The notes under the pieces are model-generated. The model searched no databases. It saw only the letters and a program-made list of their open reading frames with translations, and was not told the DNA's origin. 64,000 nt of DNA from the NCBI RefSeq assembly GCF_016612995.1, contig NZ_JAEOAH010000015.1, positions 62,001 through 126,000 of the forward strand. Reading direction: 5' to 3'. Position numbers and translations under genes: made by a program. This DNA comes from Viridibacillus soli (GTDB lineage Bacteria; Bacillota; Bacilli; Bacillales_A; Planococcaceae). Position 1 is the first letter of the stretch. Every line of letters begins with the position of its first letter. This document shows positions 53,520 through 62,055 of this stretch, piece after piece.

Positions 53520-54629
53520 CTATTTCACGACATGTGAGTAGTGGCAAAGTTCTTGTAGTACAGCTTCATCTACATCAACGCCTAGTCCTGGGCGCTCCGT
53601 TAAACAAATGAACGGTACATCATATTTTAAGTTACCAACATCTTTAGAGAATTTTAATGGTCCTGTTAACTCGACACTTGTCATAATTTTTTTCGAGAAG
53701 GCAACGTGGAAGCCTGCTGCAGAGCCAATTGATGATTCAACCATTGAGCCGATTTGGCATTCAATTCCTGCCATTTCAGCCATATTTGCTAGCTTCATTG
53801 CAGGGTAAATACCGCCACATTTCATCAGTTTAATATTTATTTTATCAGCTGCTCGTTTGGCAATGATTTCACGCATTTCTTTTACGCCATGTAAACCTTC
53901 ATCAATCATTAATGGTATATCTGTTTTTGACTTTATTTCTACCATTGCATCAATATCGTCTGCTATAACTGGTTGCTCTAACCAATCTAAATCAACGTCA
54001 CGTAATGCACGTAAACCTCGTAAAGTTGTTGCACTGTTATTCCAACCTTGGTTAACATCTACACGGATTGCAATGTCAAAACCAACGCGGTCACGTACTG
54101 CTTGAATGCGTTCTACGTCCTTCATTACTTCCGTGCCGACTTTCATTTTGAATGAACGGTAGCCCTGCTTCACACAATCTTCCGCTTCATTGGCCATTTT
54201 TTCAGGAGTCCCAATGCTTAATACATGTGTGATTGGGAATTTCTCATGATAACGCCCACCAATTAGTTGATAGACAGGTACATTTAATTTTTTTCCTGCG
54301 ATATCAAAGCAAGCGATATCAATTGCTGCTTTTGCGGCAGGGACTTGGTACACAGCCTTATCCATCATTACATGGATCTTTTCGAATGCCATTGGATCTT
54401 GACCAATCATTAATGGTGCCAGTTGATTTTTTAATACTGCGTATGTGCTTTCCCAAGTCTCACCTGTAACATGCTCATCCGGCACAGCTTCACCGTAGCC
54501 TACTATACCTTCATCCGTTGTCATTTTCACGATAATAGACGGCATTGTTGGATATGTGTCATAGCTAATAATAAACGGTTCGATCAATGGTAATTCTATA
54601 GCAAAAATTTCAATTTCGGTAATTTTCAT
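53520..54629 (-). CDS. dipeptide epimerase (L-Ala-D/L-Glu type, enolase superfamily)
   Basis: 369 residues. N-terminal capping domain (GYGEAVPDEHVTGET) and a barrel with catalytic Lys in SFKMKVG (KxK), metal ligands Asp in RVDVNQGW, Glu in WLEQPV and Asp in PLMIDEG, and the second Lys in INIKLMKCGG. That set is the signature of Ala-Glu dipeptide epimerases such as B. subtilis YkfB, which recycle peptidoglycan peptides. Other muconate-lactonising-type activities are possible. It is divergent from a regulator gene 100 bp away. Confidence 0.85.
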   Translation of the reverse strand: MKITEIEIFAIELPLIEPFIISYDTYPTMPSIIVKMTTDEGIVGYGEAVPDEHVTGETWESTYAVLKNQLAPLMIGQDPMAFEKIHVMMDKAVYQVPAAKAAIDIACFDIAGKKLNVPVYQLIGGRYHEKFPITHVLSIGTPEKMANEAEDCVKQGYRSFKMKVGTEVMKDVERIQAVRDRVGFDIAIRVDVNQGWNNSATTLRGLRALRDVDLDWLEQPVIADDIDAMVEIKSKTDIPLMIDEGLHGVKEMREIIAKRAADKINIKLMKCGGIYPAMKLANMAEMAGIECQIGSMVESSIGSAAGFHVAFSKKIMTSVELTGPLKFSKDVGNLKYDVPFICLTERPGLGVDVDEAVLQELCHYSHVVK

Positions 54630-54729
54630 TTTATTTCACTCTTTTCTTTACAAGTTATTTCACTGCTGATATAGTTGTCGTTAAATAGTCGCTAATTGTA
54701 TAAAAAATATAATAAAGGAGCTGCACTCT

Positions 54730-55974
54730 ATGCCAACAAAAATAGCAGTTATTTGCTCAAAGGCTTTTATGAATCGTCTTACTAGTATCGCACATGAAGT
54801 GCCACATATTCAATTAGATTTTTATATTTATAATTCATACGAAGAAACATCTAGCTTGATGAAGCAAGTGAAACCTTGTGATGTGTTGTTATTGGCAGGT
54901 ACGTTGCCTTATTTATATGCCAAACACTTATTGCGACAATGGCCGATTCCTTGGACGTATTTAAAACAAGATGAAACGACGATTTCGACGACTCTTTTAA
55001 CCGCCATTTCAAAACGTACCGTGACAATTAATCGACTGTCGATTGATGTGATGAACCCTGCATTTATTCATAACGTTTTGCATGATATCCAATACGAAGA
55101 TGCAGTACCATTCATACAGCAAATCGATTTAACTACACCAACTGAGCAATTGCTCAAGAATCATATTGCACTGTGGCAAGCACAACAAATTGATTTAGTC
55201 ATCACAAGTATACACGCGATTCATGATGAGTTAACTACATTAGGCATTCCTGTCATGCGTATGCTTGATCCAAAAAGTTCGATTATTCGTCGCCTTGATG
55301 AAGCAAAATCATTATCGCAACTAACGAAATCCGAATCTGCAAAAGCTGTCGCTGGCCTTATTGAATTGCATGAAACCCACGACAATACAATTACAACCAT
55401 AGAACAGTTGGCCGCTACAATTCATGCTTCTTATCAACTAGTGAATGCTAGTCGTTATGAATTATTTACGACATATGGCCATTTGCAAAAAGCACTCGAT
55501 CAAAATCAGCTTGAATCATTCTTTACTAATTCGAAGCAACCTGTAAAGCTCGTTTTTGGCTACGGTGAATCAATTTTAGAAGCACAAAAAAATGCCCAAC
55601 AAGCCCTACACTATGCGTCACCTAATGCTATTTCTATCTTGAATGAAAACAAAGAACTTCAAGGACCTTTCCCTAAAGTAACCACAACATTATCATTACA
55701 AACAAAAGATCCTTATGTCGTTCATATGGCAAAAGAAACAAAACTTAGCCCACTCAACATTTCGAAAATTATGGCCTTTAGTAAAGCAAGACAGTCGTTA
55801 CAATTTACAGCTCATGATTTATCGGAATACTTACAAGTGACACGCCGTACAACCGAGCGTATTTTGAAAAAACTTGTTGAACACGACTATGCTAAAATCG
55901 TTGGAGAGGAAATGACCTACCAACAGGGAAGACCTCGTGGATTATATGAGTTGAATTTTTCGACCTACCTTTGA
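54730..55974 (+). CDS. transcriptional regulator of the dipeptide epimerase region (probable)
   Basis: 414 residues. The N-terminal half looks like a ligand-binding alpha/beta domain, possibly PrpR-N like (CDVLLLAGTLPYLYAKHLL). The middle contains a degenerate GGDEF-like stretch (KLVFGYGESILEAQKNAQQA) with the catalytic signature lost. The C-terminus is a winged helix (LSEYLQVTRRTTERILKKLV). Divergent placement next to the epimerase operon with a shared 100-base promoter region suggests it controls that operon. GGAG precedes the ATG. Confidence 0.65.
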   Translation: MPTKIAVICSKAFMNRLTSIAHEVPHIQLDFYIYNSYEETSSLMKQVKPCDVLLLAGTLPYLYAKHLLRQWPIPWTYLKQDETTISTTLLTAISKRTVTINRLSIDVMNPAFIHNVLHDIQYEDAVPFIQQIDLTTPTEQLLKNHIALWQAQQIDLVITSIHAIHDELTTLGIPVMRMLDPKSSIIRRLDEAKSLSQLTKSESAKAVAGLIELHETHDNTITTIEQLAATIHASYQLVNASRYELFTTYGHLQKALDQNQLESFFTNSKQPVKLVFGYGESILEAQKNAQQALHYASPNAISILNENKELQGPFPKVTTTLSLQTKDPYVVHMAKETKLSPLNISKIMAFSKARQSLQFTAHDLSEYLQVTRRTTERILKKLVEHDYAKIVGEEMTYQQGRPRGLYELNFSTYL

Positions 55975-55975
55975 A

Positions 55976-56018
55976 ATCAAAGCCTTCTAGAAATTTAAAA
56001 CTCTAGAAGGCTTTGATT
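55976..56018. terminator. bidirectional terminator
   Basis: A perfect 17-bp stem (AATCAAAGCCTTCTAGA and complement) between the convergent regulator and antiporter genes. Confidence 0.92.
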
Positions 56019-56023
56019 ATCTA

Positions 56024-57475
56024 TTAATCTAGTACAGGCATATTGTTCATACTATCGTCCTCTTTTAATTTTTCTCCTTTCCCTTTTAATAATTCCTGTT
56101 CTTCGGGAGTTAGCTTAACGATAGAAAAACCAGTATAGCCGTAAATTATTGAAAGAATTGGTACAGTAAAATTCAAAATCGCATACGGTGCATACTCTAA
56201 AGCGCTTACACCAAGCGTCGCTAGTATAAATACACCGCATGTATTCCATGGGAAAAATACCGAAGTTAAAGTACCTCCATCCTCCAATGTGCGCGAGAGA
56301 TTTTTAGAATGTAAACCTCTATCTCTATAAACCTTGACGAACATACGAGATGGTACAACGATTGATATGTATTGCTCTGAACAAGTTGCATTTGTTGTAA
56401 TACAAGAAGCAATTGTCGCAGCTACTAAACTGCCCGTTGATTTTGCTGCTTTCACAATAATATTCATCATTGATTGAAGCATACCAGAATACTCCAATAC
56501 ACCGCCAAAAGTCATCGCAACTAAAGTCATTGAGACAGTGAACATCATTGAATCTAAACCACCACGATTAAACAATTCATAGACCATTTCATTGTCAGTT
56601 TCTAGTTTAAATCCTTCTTGCAAAGCATTCACTGCATCTGCTGGTGCTCCGCCCTGCACGAAAATTTGCGCGATAAAGCCTAGTAAAATCCCAATAATTA
56701 AAGCTGGTATTGCAGGCACCTTTTTTGCCACTAATACAATTACCATTACCGGTACTAATAGTAACCATGGAGAAATAACAAAGCTTTCTTGTAAAACACT
56801 TAATGTTCCTTCAATTTTTTCAACATTCATTGAAGATGATGCAAACTGACGACCTAAAATGCCAAAAACAACTAATGAAATAATTAATGCAGGAATTGTT
56901 GTATAAAACATATGCTTAATATGATCAAACAAATTTGTATCTGTTAAGCCCGCAGCTAAGTTCGTTGTATCAGAAAGTGGAGACATTTTGTCACCGAAAT
57001 AAGAGCCAGAAATAACCGCGCCTGCAATCATTGCAGCAGGAATCCCCATACTCAAACCAATACCCATTCCAGCTACACCAATTGTAGCCATCGTCGACCA
57101 TGAACTACCAATAGCAAGTGATACAACTGAACAGATGATCATAATCGTTACTAAAAACCATGCTGGTGAAATAATCTTCAAGCCATAAAAAATCATCGTT
57201 GCTACGACCCCGCCACCAATCCAGGCACCAATGGTTAATCCGACTAACATAATTATTACAATTGCAGGTAATGCAAGACGTATCCCCTTATACATCATGC
57301 CTTCAATTTCTATCCATTTATAACCATGCTTCCATGCAATAATCGCCGCTACAATTGTCCCCACAATTAAGGGCACATGTGGACTTTGTTTTAACATAAC
57401 AACGGTTACTAACATCGTCATAATCATAATCAAAAATGTTAAACCAGCCCAACCTGCACTAATCTCCTTTTTCAT
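56024..57475 (-). CDS. NhaC-family Na+/H+ antiporter
   Basis: 483 residues with about twelve membrane segments. Family signature GSYFGDKMSPLSDTTNLAAG; also ATCSEQYISIVVPSRMF and GGTLTSVFFPWNTCG. NhaC members exchange Na+ for H+, and some (MleN) couple malate and lactate exchange. AAAGGGG precedes the ATG. Its promoter region has a perfect cre site, so carbon catabolite control by CcpA is likely. Confidence 0.88.
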   Translation of the reverse strand: MKKEISAGWAGLTFLIMIMTMLVTVVMLKQSPHVPLIVGTIVAAIIAWKHGYKWIEIEGMMYKGIRLALPAIVIIMLVGLTIGAWIGGGVVATMIFYGLKIISPAWFLVTIMIICSVVSLAIGSSWSTMATIGVAGMGIGLSMGIPAAMIAGAVISGSYFGDKMSPLSDTTNLAAGLTDTNLFDHIKHMFYTTIPALIISLVVFGILGRQFASSSMNVEKIEGTLSVLQESFVISPWLLLVPVMVIVLVAKKVPAIPALIIGILLGFIAQIFVQGGAPADAVNALQEGFKLETDNEMVYELFNRGGLDSMMFTVSMTLVAMTFGGVLEYSGMLQSMMNIIVKAAKSTGSLVAATIASCITTNATCSEQYISIVVPSRMFVKVYRDRGLHSKNLSRTLEDGGTLTSVFFPWNTCGVFILATLGVSALEYAPYAILNFTVPILSIIYGYTGFSIVKLTPEEQELLKGKGEKLKEDDSMNNMPVLD

Positions 57476-57542
57476 TCAGCAAAACCCCTTTGTGAAAATA
57501 TGAATTGTTTAGAATAGTCTATAAATAATCACTATTATAATA

Positions 57543-57594
57543 ATAGTAATAGCCACTTCTTTTTGAGTCAAACCTTTTTTTGAAAGCGCTAGCA
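57543..57594 (-). promoter_or_regulatory. nhaC-type gene promoter with upstream CcpA cre site
   Basis: On the minus strand TTGACT (57566-57571) and TACTAT (57543-57548) are 17 bp apart. TGAAAGCGCTAGCA (57581-57594) fits the cre consensus TGWAARCGYTWNCW at every position. It is centred about 52 bases upstream of the predicted start, the placement seen for CcpA-activated genes such as ackA. Confidence 0.65.
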
Positions 57595-57648
57595 TTTCCT
57601 GCACATAAACTAGATAAATTCACCTAATTATATTCCTGAAAAATAAAA

Positions 57649-57682
57649 AACCTATGCAAAGATTTACTTCGCATAGGTTCTT
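57649..57682 (-). terminator. terminator of the M20 amidohydrolase gene
   Basis: AACCTATGC / GCATAGGTT with a T-run on the minus strand, after the gene's stop. Confidence 0.85.
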
Positions 57683-57685
57683 AAA

Positions 57686-58786
57686 TTATTTCGCTAGAGT
57701 TTTTGATAGTACTTTCGCCAATACTTTGGCAGCGTCTAGTAATGACTCTTTTTCGAAAGTCATTTTAGGATGATGTAAGCCTGGTGCTAAATTAGCTCCA
57801 ATACCGATCATTGTCGCTTTTAACTCCGGCTTCAAAACGGTATAAAAATGGAAATCATCACTGCCAGGTGTTACAACTGGTGATGCTAAATGTTCTTTAC
57901 CTAGCACGTCAATAATCGCCTCTTGCGCCATTTTTGCAGCCTCCAGAGATACTTCTGCACCTGGTGTTAAGTCCGCCCAGTTCCAAGTAATATCTACATT
58001 AAATTGTTGCTTGATTGCTTCTAATCCATGTTCAACATGTGATTGTATCTCTTTTAATACAACGTTTTTCTGTGCACGTACATCCATTGTGAAAGTTGCT
58101 CCACCAGGAATAATGTTAATACTCCCACCATCTGCAACAATTTTCGTTAATTTCACTGAATGTGGTTCAAAAGGCGATACATAAATATTCTTCACCATTT
58201 GTTGAACAGCTACTGCAACATCGATAGCATTTTGCCCTTGATGAGGACGTGCGCCATGTGCATCTGTACCGTGAATTGAGCCTTCTAAAAATACAGCTGC
58301 TCCGTGGTGAATAGCCGGTGATACATGGCCTAACGGAAGTTCTTCAATCGGGCGTAAATGCACACCAAATAAATGGGACACTCCTTCCACTGCACCTCTT
58401 TCAAAAGCTGCAACCGCACCGTTTCCTTTTTCCTCAGCAGGCTGGAATATGAAACGTATACGATGATTTAATGGCTGATCTTTTAAATGTAAAAGAGCAC
58501 CTAAAACCATCGATATATTGGCATCATGGCCACATGAATGATTTGCGCGCCACTCCCCGTCAACCTCTTGCCATAATGCATCAATATCAGCACGTACTGC
58601 GACAATATCTTCCCCTTCGCCGATTTCTGCCAATAAGCCTGGGACATCACCGAGAAGTCGATAAGAAATGTTCAGCTCATCTAAAATAGATGCTAATTTT
58701 TTCGTTGTCTCATGTTCTTCCCAGCTAATTTCAGGATTTGCATGAAAATGTTCAAACCAATTTAATATTTGTTCATCAATTGTCAT
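57686..58786 (-). CDS. M20-family amidohydrolase (N-acyl amino acid type)
   Basis: 366 residues from the ATG at 58786 (GGGGTG upstream). Metal-binding and catalytic motifs: RADIDALW (Asp), NHSCGHDAN (Cys and His), FQPAEEKGNGA (Glu pair) and GLHHPKM (His). The dimerisation lid domain lies at about 175-290. It resembles N-acyl-L-amino-acid amidohydrolases, with N-acetyldiaminopimelate deacetylase or indole-acetyl-amino acid hydrolase as alternatives. Stand-alone gene. Confidence 0.85.
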   Translation of the reverse strand: MTIDEQILNWFEHFHANPEISWEEHETTKKLASILDELNISYRLLGDVPGLLAEIGEGEDIVAVRADIDALWQEVDGEWRANHSCGHDANISMVLGALLHLKDQPLNHRIRFIFQPAEEKGNGAVAAFERGAVEGVSHLFGVHLRPIEELPLGHVSPAIHHGAAVFLEGSIHGTDAHGARPHQGQNAIDVAVAVQQMVKNIYVSPFEPHSVKLTKIVADGGSINIIPGGATFTMDVRAQKNVVLKEIQSHVEHGLEAIKQQFNVDITWNWADLTPGAEVSLEAAKMAQEAIIDVLGKEHLASPVVTPGSDDFHFYTVLKPELKATMIGIGANLAPGLHHPKMTFEKESLLDAAKVLAKVLSKTLAK

Positions 58787-58880
58787 GTATAACACCCCAT
58801 CTGAATCACATCATACTGCAAAATTGCCTAGAGTTCTATCCAATTACGTTATCATATGCAGGTATAATTATTTTTTTTCA

Positions 58881-58912
58881 ATAAAAAAACAGCCCTGGAA
58901 ATCGGCTGTTCA
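58881..58912 (-). terminator. terminator of the 44-residue ORF
   Basis: AACAGCC / GGCTGTT with seven T on the minus strand, just after that ORF's stop. Confidence 0.75.
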
Positions 58913-58916
58913 TTTA

Positions 58917-59051
58917 CTATAGTTCTGTGAAAAAGCCTTCTGGATATTGCTCTCTATCATACTCATAGCAACTTTCCTCATACTTTACATCCTTCGTTTG
59001 TAAGTCAAAATCCTGGTCTACTAAATACGTTTCAAATTTAGAATTCTTCAT
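58917..59051 (-). CDS. small acidic protein of 44 residues, unknown
   Basis: Not recognised. AAAGGAGG lies seven bases before the ATG at 59051 (MKNSKFETYLVDQDFDLQTK). The rest is rich in Glu, Asp and Tyr (EESCYEYDREQYPEGFF). Excellent ribosome-binding site and its own terminator make it a credible small gene. Confidence 0.65.
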   Translation of the reverse strand: MKNSKFETYLVDQDFDLQTKDVKYEESCYEYDREQYPEGFFTEL

Positions 59052-59230
59052 TTTCATACCTCCTTTTAAAATTGAATTTTCTGATTTTTTAATATTACAA
59101 TGTTCCTCGCAATAAATCAACCTCTATAACCTAAATAATTTTAATTTTCTTTCAATTCATAAATACTAAACCTTGTCCAGCATTTTACAGTATACTAATT
59201 AAAAGAATATTTATACGAAGGAGATTGTTT

Positions 59231-59521
59231 ATGAGTCCTTTTTGGATACCAATTGTTGCGTTACTAATTCCTATTGTCGCTATTTCCACAAAAGCCTACA
59301 ATGACCGCCTGAAAATTAAGCACAATTTTATACACAACAAAATAGAACTCGAAAAATTGAAACAACAAAGCTTTATTGCTGAAACAGAGAAGCTACGTTT
59401 AGAAATTGAAAAAGTGCGTACAACATCATTACTACCCAATGATGAACTATTAGATTATAAACCGATCCAACCAGACCTGAATCTAGAACCTACTCCAATT
59501 TCTTTTAAAGAAACAAAATAA
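59231..59521 (+). CDS. small membrane-anchored coiled-coil protein, unknown
   Basis: 96 residues from the ATG at 59231 (GAAGGAGA upstream). One N-terminal membrane helix (SPFWIPIVALLIPIVAIST) is followed by a charged coiled coil (about 25-65) and a Pro-rich tail. I do not recognise it. Single gene. Confidence 0.7.
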   Translation: MSPFWIPIVALLIPIVAISTKAYNDRLKIKHNFIHNKIELEKLKQQSFIAETEKLRLEIEKVRTTSLLPNDELLDYKPIQPDLNLEPTPISFKETK

Positions 59522-59556
59522 AATCACGGCCGCTCTAAGGGCGACCATGATTTTTC
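59518..59556. terminator. terminator between convergent genes
   Basis: An imperfect stem (AAATCACGG ... CCATGATTT) with T-runs on both sides. Confidence 0.7.
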
Positions 59557-61175
59557 TTTTTTCCAAAAACAACATGCCAGCCTATGACAATCGCTGCAAT
59601 TAGTAACAACGTATAAATCCCTCTTGCATATGGAATATTAGCGATAAAAAAGTGAACAAGAGCAAAACCACCAATAACAAACATAGCCATAAATAATTTC
59701 ATCGTATTATTATCCTGCGTTAGCTCATGTGAAGTTGAAAACGGATATGTCTCGCCATTTAAAATCACATAAGAAATCAACGTTATCAAAATGCCCACAA
59801 GGAAGATAATAATTATATCTGGAATGACCTCCCATGAAAACAACAATGCAAAAGCCATACTAATAACGATAAATGCTGGAAAGAACAGTTGCATAATTGC
59901 TGCTTTTAACGCACTGCTATAGAGCATTTTATCATTGTTAATTGGTGCTGCACGATAAATCCAGCTGCCCTTATATTTGCCTGAAAACCTCAGTAAGTGA
60001 ACAACAGTTGGAATCATCAAAGCACTGAAATACACTGGAAATACATTTTCATTAGCTATTGTTTCTTTAAAAGAGTACATCCTTACTTCATTAAAGAACA
60101 TAACAAACGGAAAAACGAGTGCAAAACCAACTTGCGGATATGCCTTTAACTTAAATTCTCTCTCTTGACGCATCATTAGCGCTGCAAATCGGTAAAATGT
60201 ACGCTCCTGAGGATCACGGCATAAAATTTTCGCGCACCACTCCTCAAACGGACGTGACTTCCCTTTTGTTCGCACTGAATCACTCAATAGTTTTGATAAA
60301 CTGCGCTCAAATGCCGGCATCAGTTTAATATATAATCGTAATGCTAGCACTGGAATGACAATGCCACATGCCATTAATACAAACAGCGATGCCGAATAAT
60401 TATGATTCAGTAGCACTTCAAATGGTGCACCGTACCAAAGGGGAGGTAATAATATATGCCACCAATGAAATGTATATTGTATATTCACTTGTGATAGCTC
60501 AAATGAATGTGCCATTACTTGATAACTAAGCATAACTGCAATTGCCAAAAAGATTTGCACATAATTAATAATATCTTTTAGCTTTTCACCACTAAAGAAA
60601 CGCAATATAAATAAGTAAACGAAGGCGGTAACCACAACGACTAAGCTACCTACAAATAGTACACTTACTAAGAAAATAAGCCCGTAAAATAGTCCATAAC
60701 GGTACACTCCTACTGCAAACGGAATAACGACAAAAGCGCCATTCAGTAATACTAAGTAAATAACGATATGCATCAATTTTGCCGCACTTAATGTGCGATT
60801 ACTAACTGGCTTTGGTTGTAGTATATTTTTATCCCGCACATCCAACAGCACTGCTGAGAAGTCCGAAACCATTGTCGTAACCGTGATGAACATTAGCATT
60901 GTGAACATCATACTTGTCGCAAACATATATTGACTCTTTAAAAACAAAAATGGGGTTAATAATAAAAGTCCATAAAATAAATATAACCAGAGCGATTTCA
61001 AAAACTGATTACTCTCTTTTTTCTGCTTGTATCCATTGAAAATAGCTGGCATACGGCGGCTATCCATCGTCAGCTTCAGTTGGATAATCTGTCTCATAAT
61101 AGGGTAATCGATATCAAATTTCTCAAATACACCTCGAAAAACATCCAGTACTTTTAACGATTTAAAATCATTCAT
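59535..61175 (-). CDS. ABC transporter permease (ABC-2-like, EcsB-related size class)
   Basis: 546 residues with about twelve hydrophobic segments (for example LWLYLFYGLLLLTPFLFL; FLAIAVMLSYQVMAHSF). It has no ATPase motif and overlaps the ATPase gene by 8 bp, so the two form one exporter. The substrate is unknown; related pairs act in peptide or toxin export and membrane maintenance. Confidence 0.8.
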   Translation of the reverse strand: MNDFKSLKVLDVFRGVFEKFDIDYPIMRQIIQLKLTMDSRRMPAIFNGYKQKKESNQFLKSLWLYLFYGLLLLTPFLFLKSQYMFATSMMFTMLMFITVTTMVSDFSAVLLDVRDKNILQPKPVSNRTLSAAKLMHIVIYLVLLNGAFVVIPFAVGVYRYGLFYGLIFLVSVLFVGSLVVVVTAFVYLFILRFFSGEKLKDIINYVQIFLAIAVMLSYQVMAHSFELSQVNIQYTFHWWHILLPPLWYGAPFEVLLNHNYSASLFVLMACGIVIPVLALRLYIKLMPAFERSLSKLLSDSVRTKGKSRPFEEWCAKILCRDPQERTFYRFAALMMRQEREFKLKAYPQVGFALVFPFVMFFNEVRMYSFKETIANENVFPVYFSALMIPTVVHLLRFSGKYKGSWIYRAAPINNDKMLYSSALKAAIMQLFFPAFIVISMAFALLFSWEVIPDIIIIFLVGILITLISYVILNGETYPFSTSHELTQDNNTMKLFMAMFVIGGFALVHFFIANIPYARGIYTLLLIAAIVIGWHVVFGKKKNHGRP

Positions 61176-61962
61176 GCACTCGACCTTCTCTCACAATCTC
61201 AACAAAGCGCTCAGCAATTTCACCTTGCTCATTAAAGCCTGTCATTTGATTGAAAATTTCCTCGAGCGTTCCCTCCTTACCCTGCTCTTGTAGCTCCTCA
61301 AAACTGCCATCCGCTACAACCTTACCATCAACAAGAAGTATAATCCGATCACTAATCTTCTCAACAACCTCCATAATATGAGAAGAATAGAAAACAGTCT
61401 TACCTTCCTTGGCAAGCTTCGCTAAAATCTCCTTCACAACGAGTACACTATTCGCATCTAGACCACTTAAAGGCTCATCATAAAAAAGTAAATCCGGATT
61501 ATGCAATACGCTCGAAATAATCAGCACCTTTTGACGCATTCCCTTTGAAAAAGAAGACAAACGTTGATGAAAAGCTTGCTCTAACCCAAATTGAAACATC
61601 AGTTGATATGCTTTATTCTCCGCTTCTTTGCGCCCTAAACCGTACATTTCTCCAGTAAAAGTCAAATACTCCGAGGCTGTTAAATGGTCATATAGCTCTG
61701 CTGTTTCAGGCACATAACCAATTCGCCCTTTATATGTATAATCGCCATCAGCAATATCTTTGCCGAAAATTTCAATTTTACCTGTATAGCCTTCAATCAG
61801 ACCAAGCATCAACTTCACCGTGGTACTTTTCCCAGCACCATTTGGCCCGATATAACCAATAATTTGCCCCTTACCAACCTCTAGATTAATGCCATTTAAT
61901 ACTTGTTTAGTACCAAAGCTCATCTCAACATTTTGTAATCGTAAAATGGGTTGATCTATCAT
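61168..61962 (-). CDS. ABC transporter ATP-binding protein
   Basis: 264 residues from the ATG at 61962 (AAAGGGAG upstream; a TTG one codon earlier is possible). Walker A GPNGAGKSTT, signature FSKGMRQKVLI (degenerate LSGGQ), Walker B LLFYDEPLSGLD and H-loop YSSHIMEV. It pairs with the permease downstream to drive export. Confidence 0.9.
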   Translation of the reverse strand: MIDQPILRLQNVEMSFGTKQVLNGINLEVGKGQIIGYIGPNGAGKSTTVKLMLGLIEGYTGKIEIFGKDIADGDYTYKGRIGYVPETAELYDHLTASEYLTFTGEMYGLGRKEAENKAYQLMFQFGLEQAFHQRLSSFSKGMRQKVLIISSVLHNPDLLFYDEPLSGLDANSVLVVKEILAKLAKEGKTVFYSSHIMEVVEKISDRIILLVDGKVVADGSFEELQEQGKEGTLEEIFNQMTGFNEQGEIAERFVEIVREGRVHE

Positions 61963-62010
61963 CAAAAACAGCTCCCTTTATAAGCATTTCCACTCTTCGA
62001 TAATTATAAT

Positions 62011-62046
62011 AAAACCTTAGAATCATTATAATGACTCTAAGGTTTT
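62011..62046. terminator. terminator after mprF
   Basis: AAAACCTTAGAATCAT / ATGACTCTAAGGTTTT, 16-bp arms with one mismatch, T-run on both strands. Confidence 0.9.
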
Positions 62047-62055
62047 ATTGTTCTT

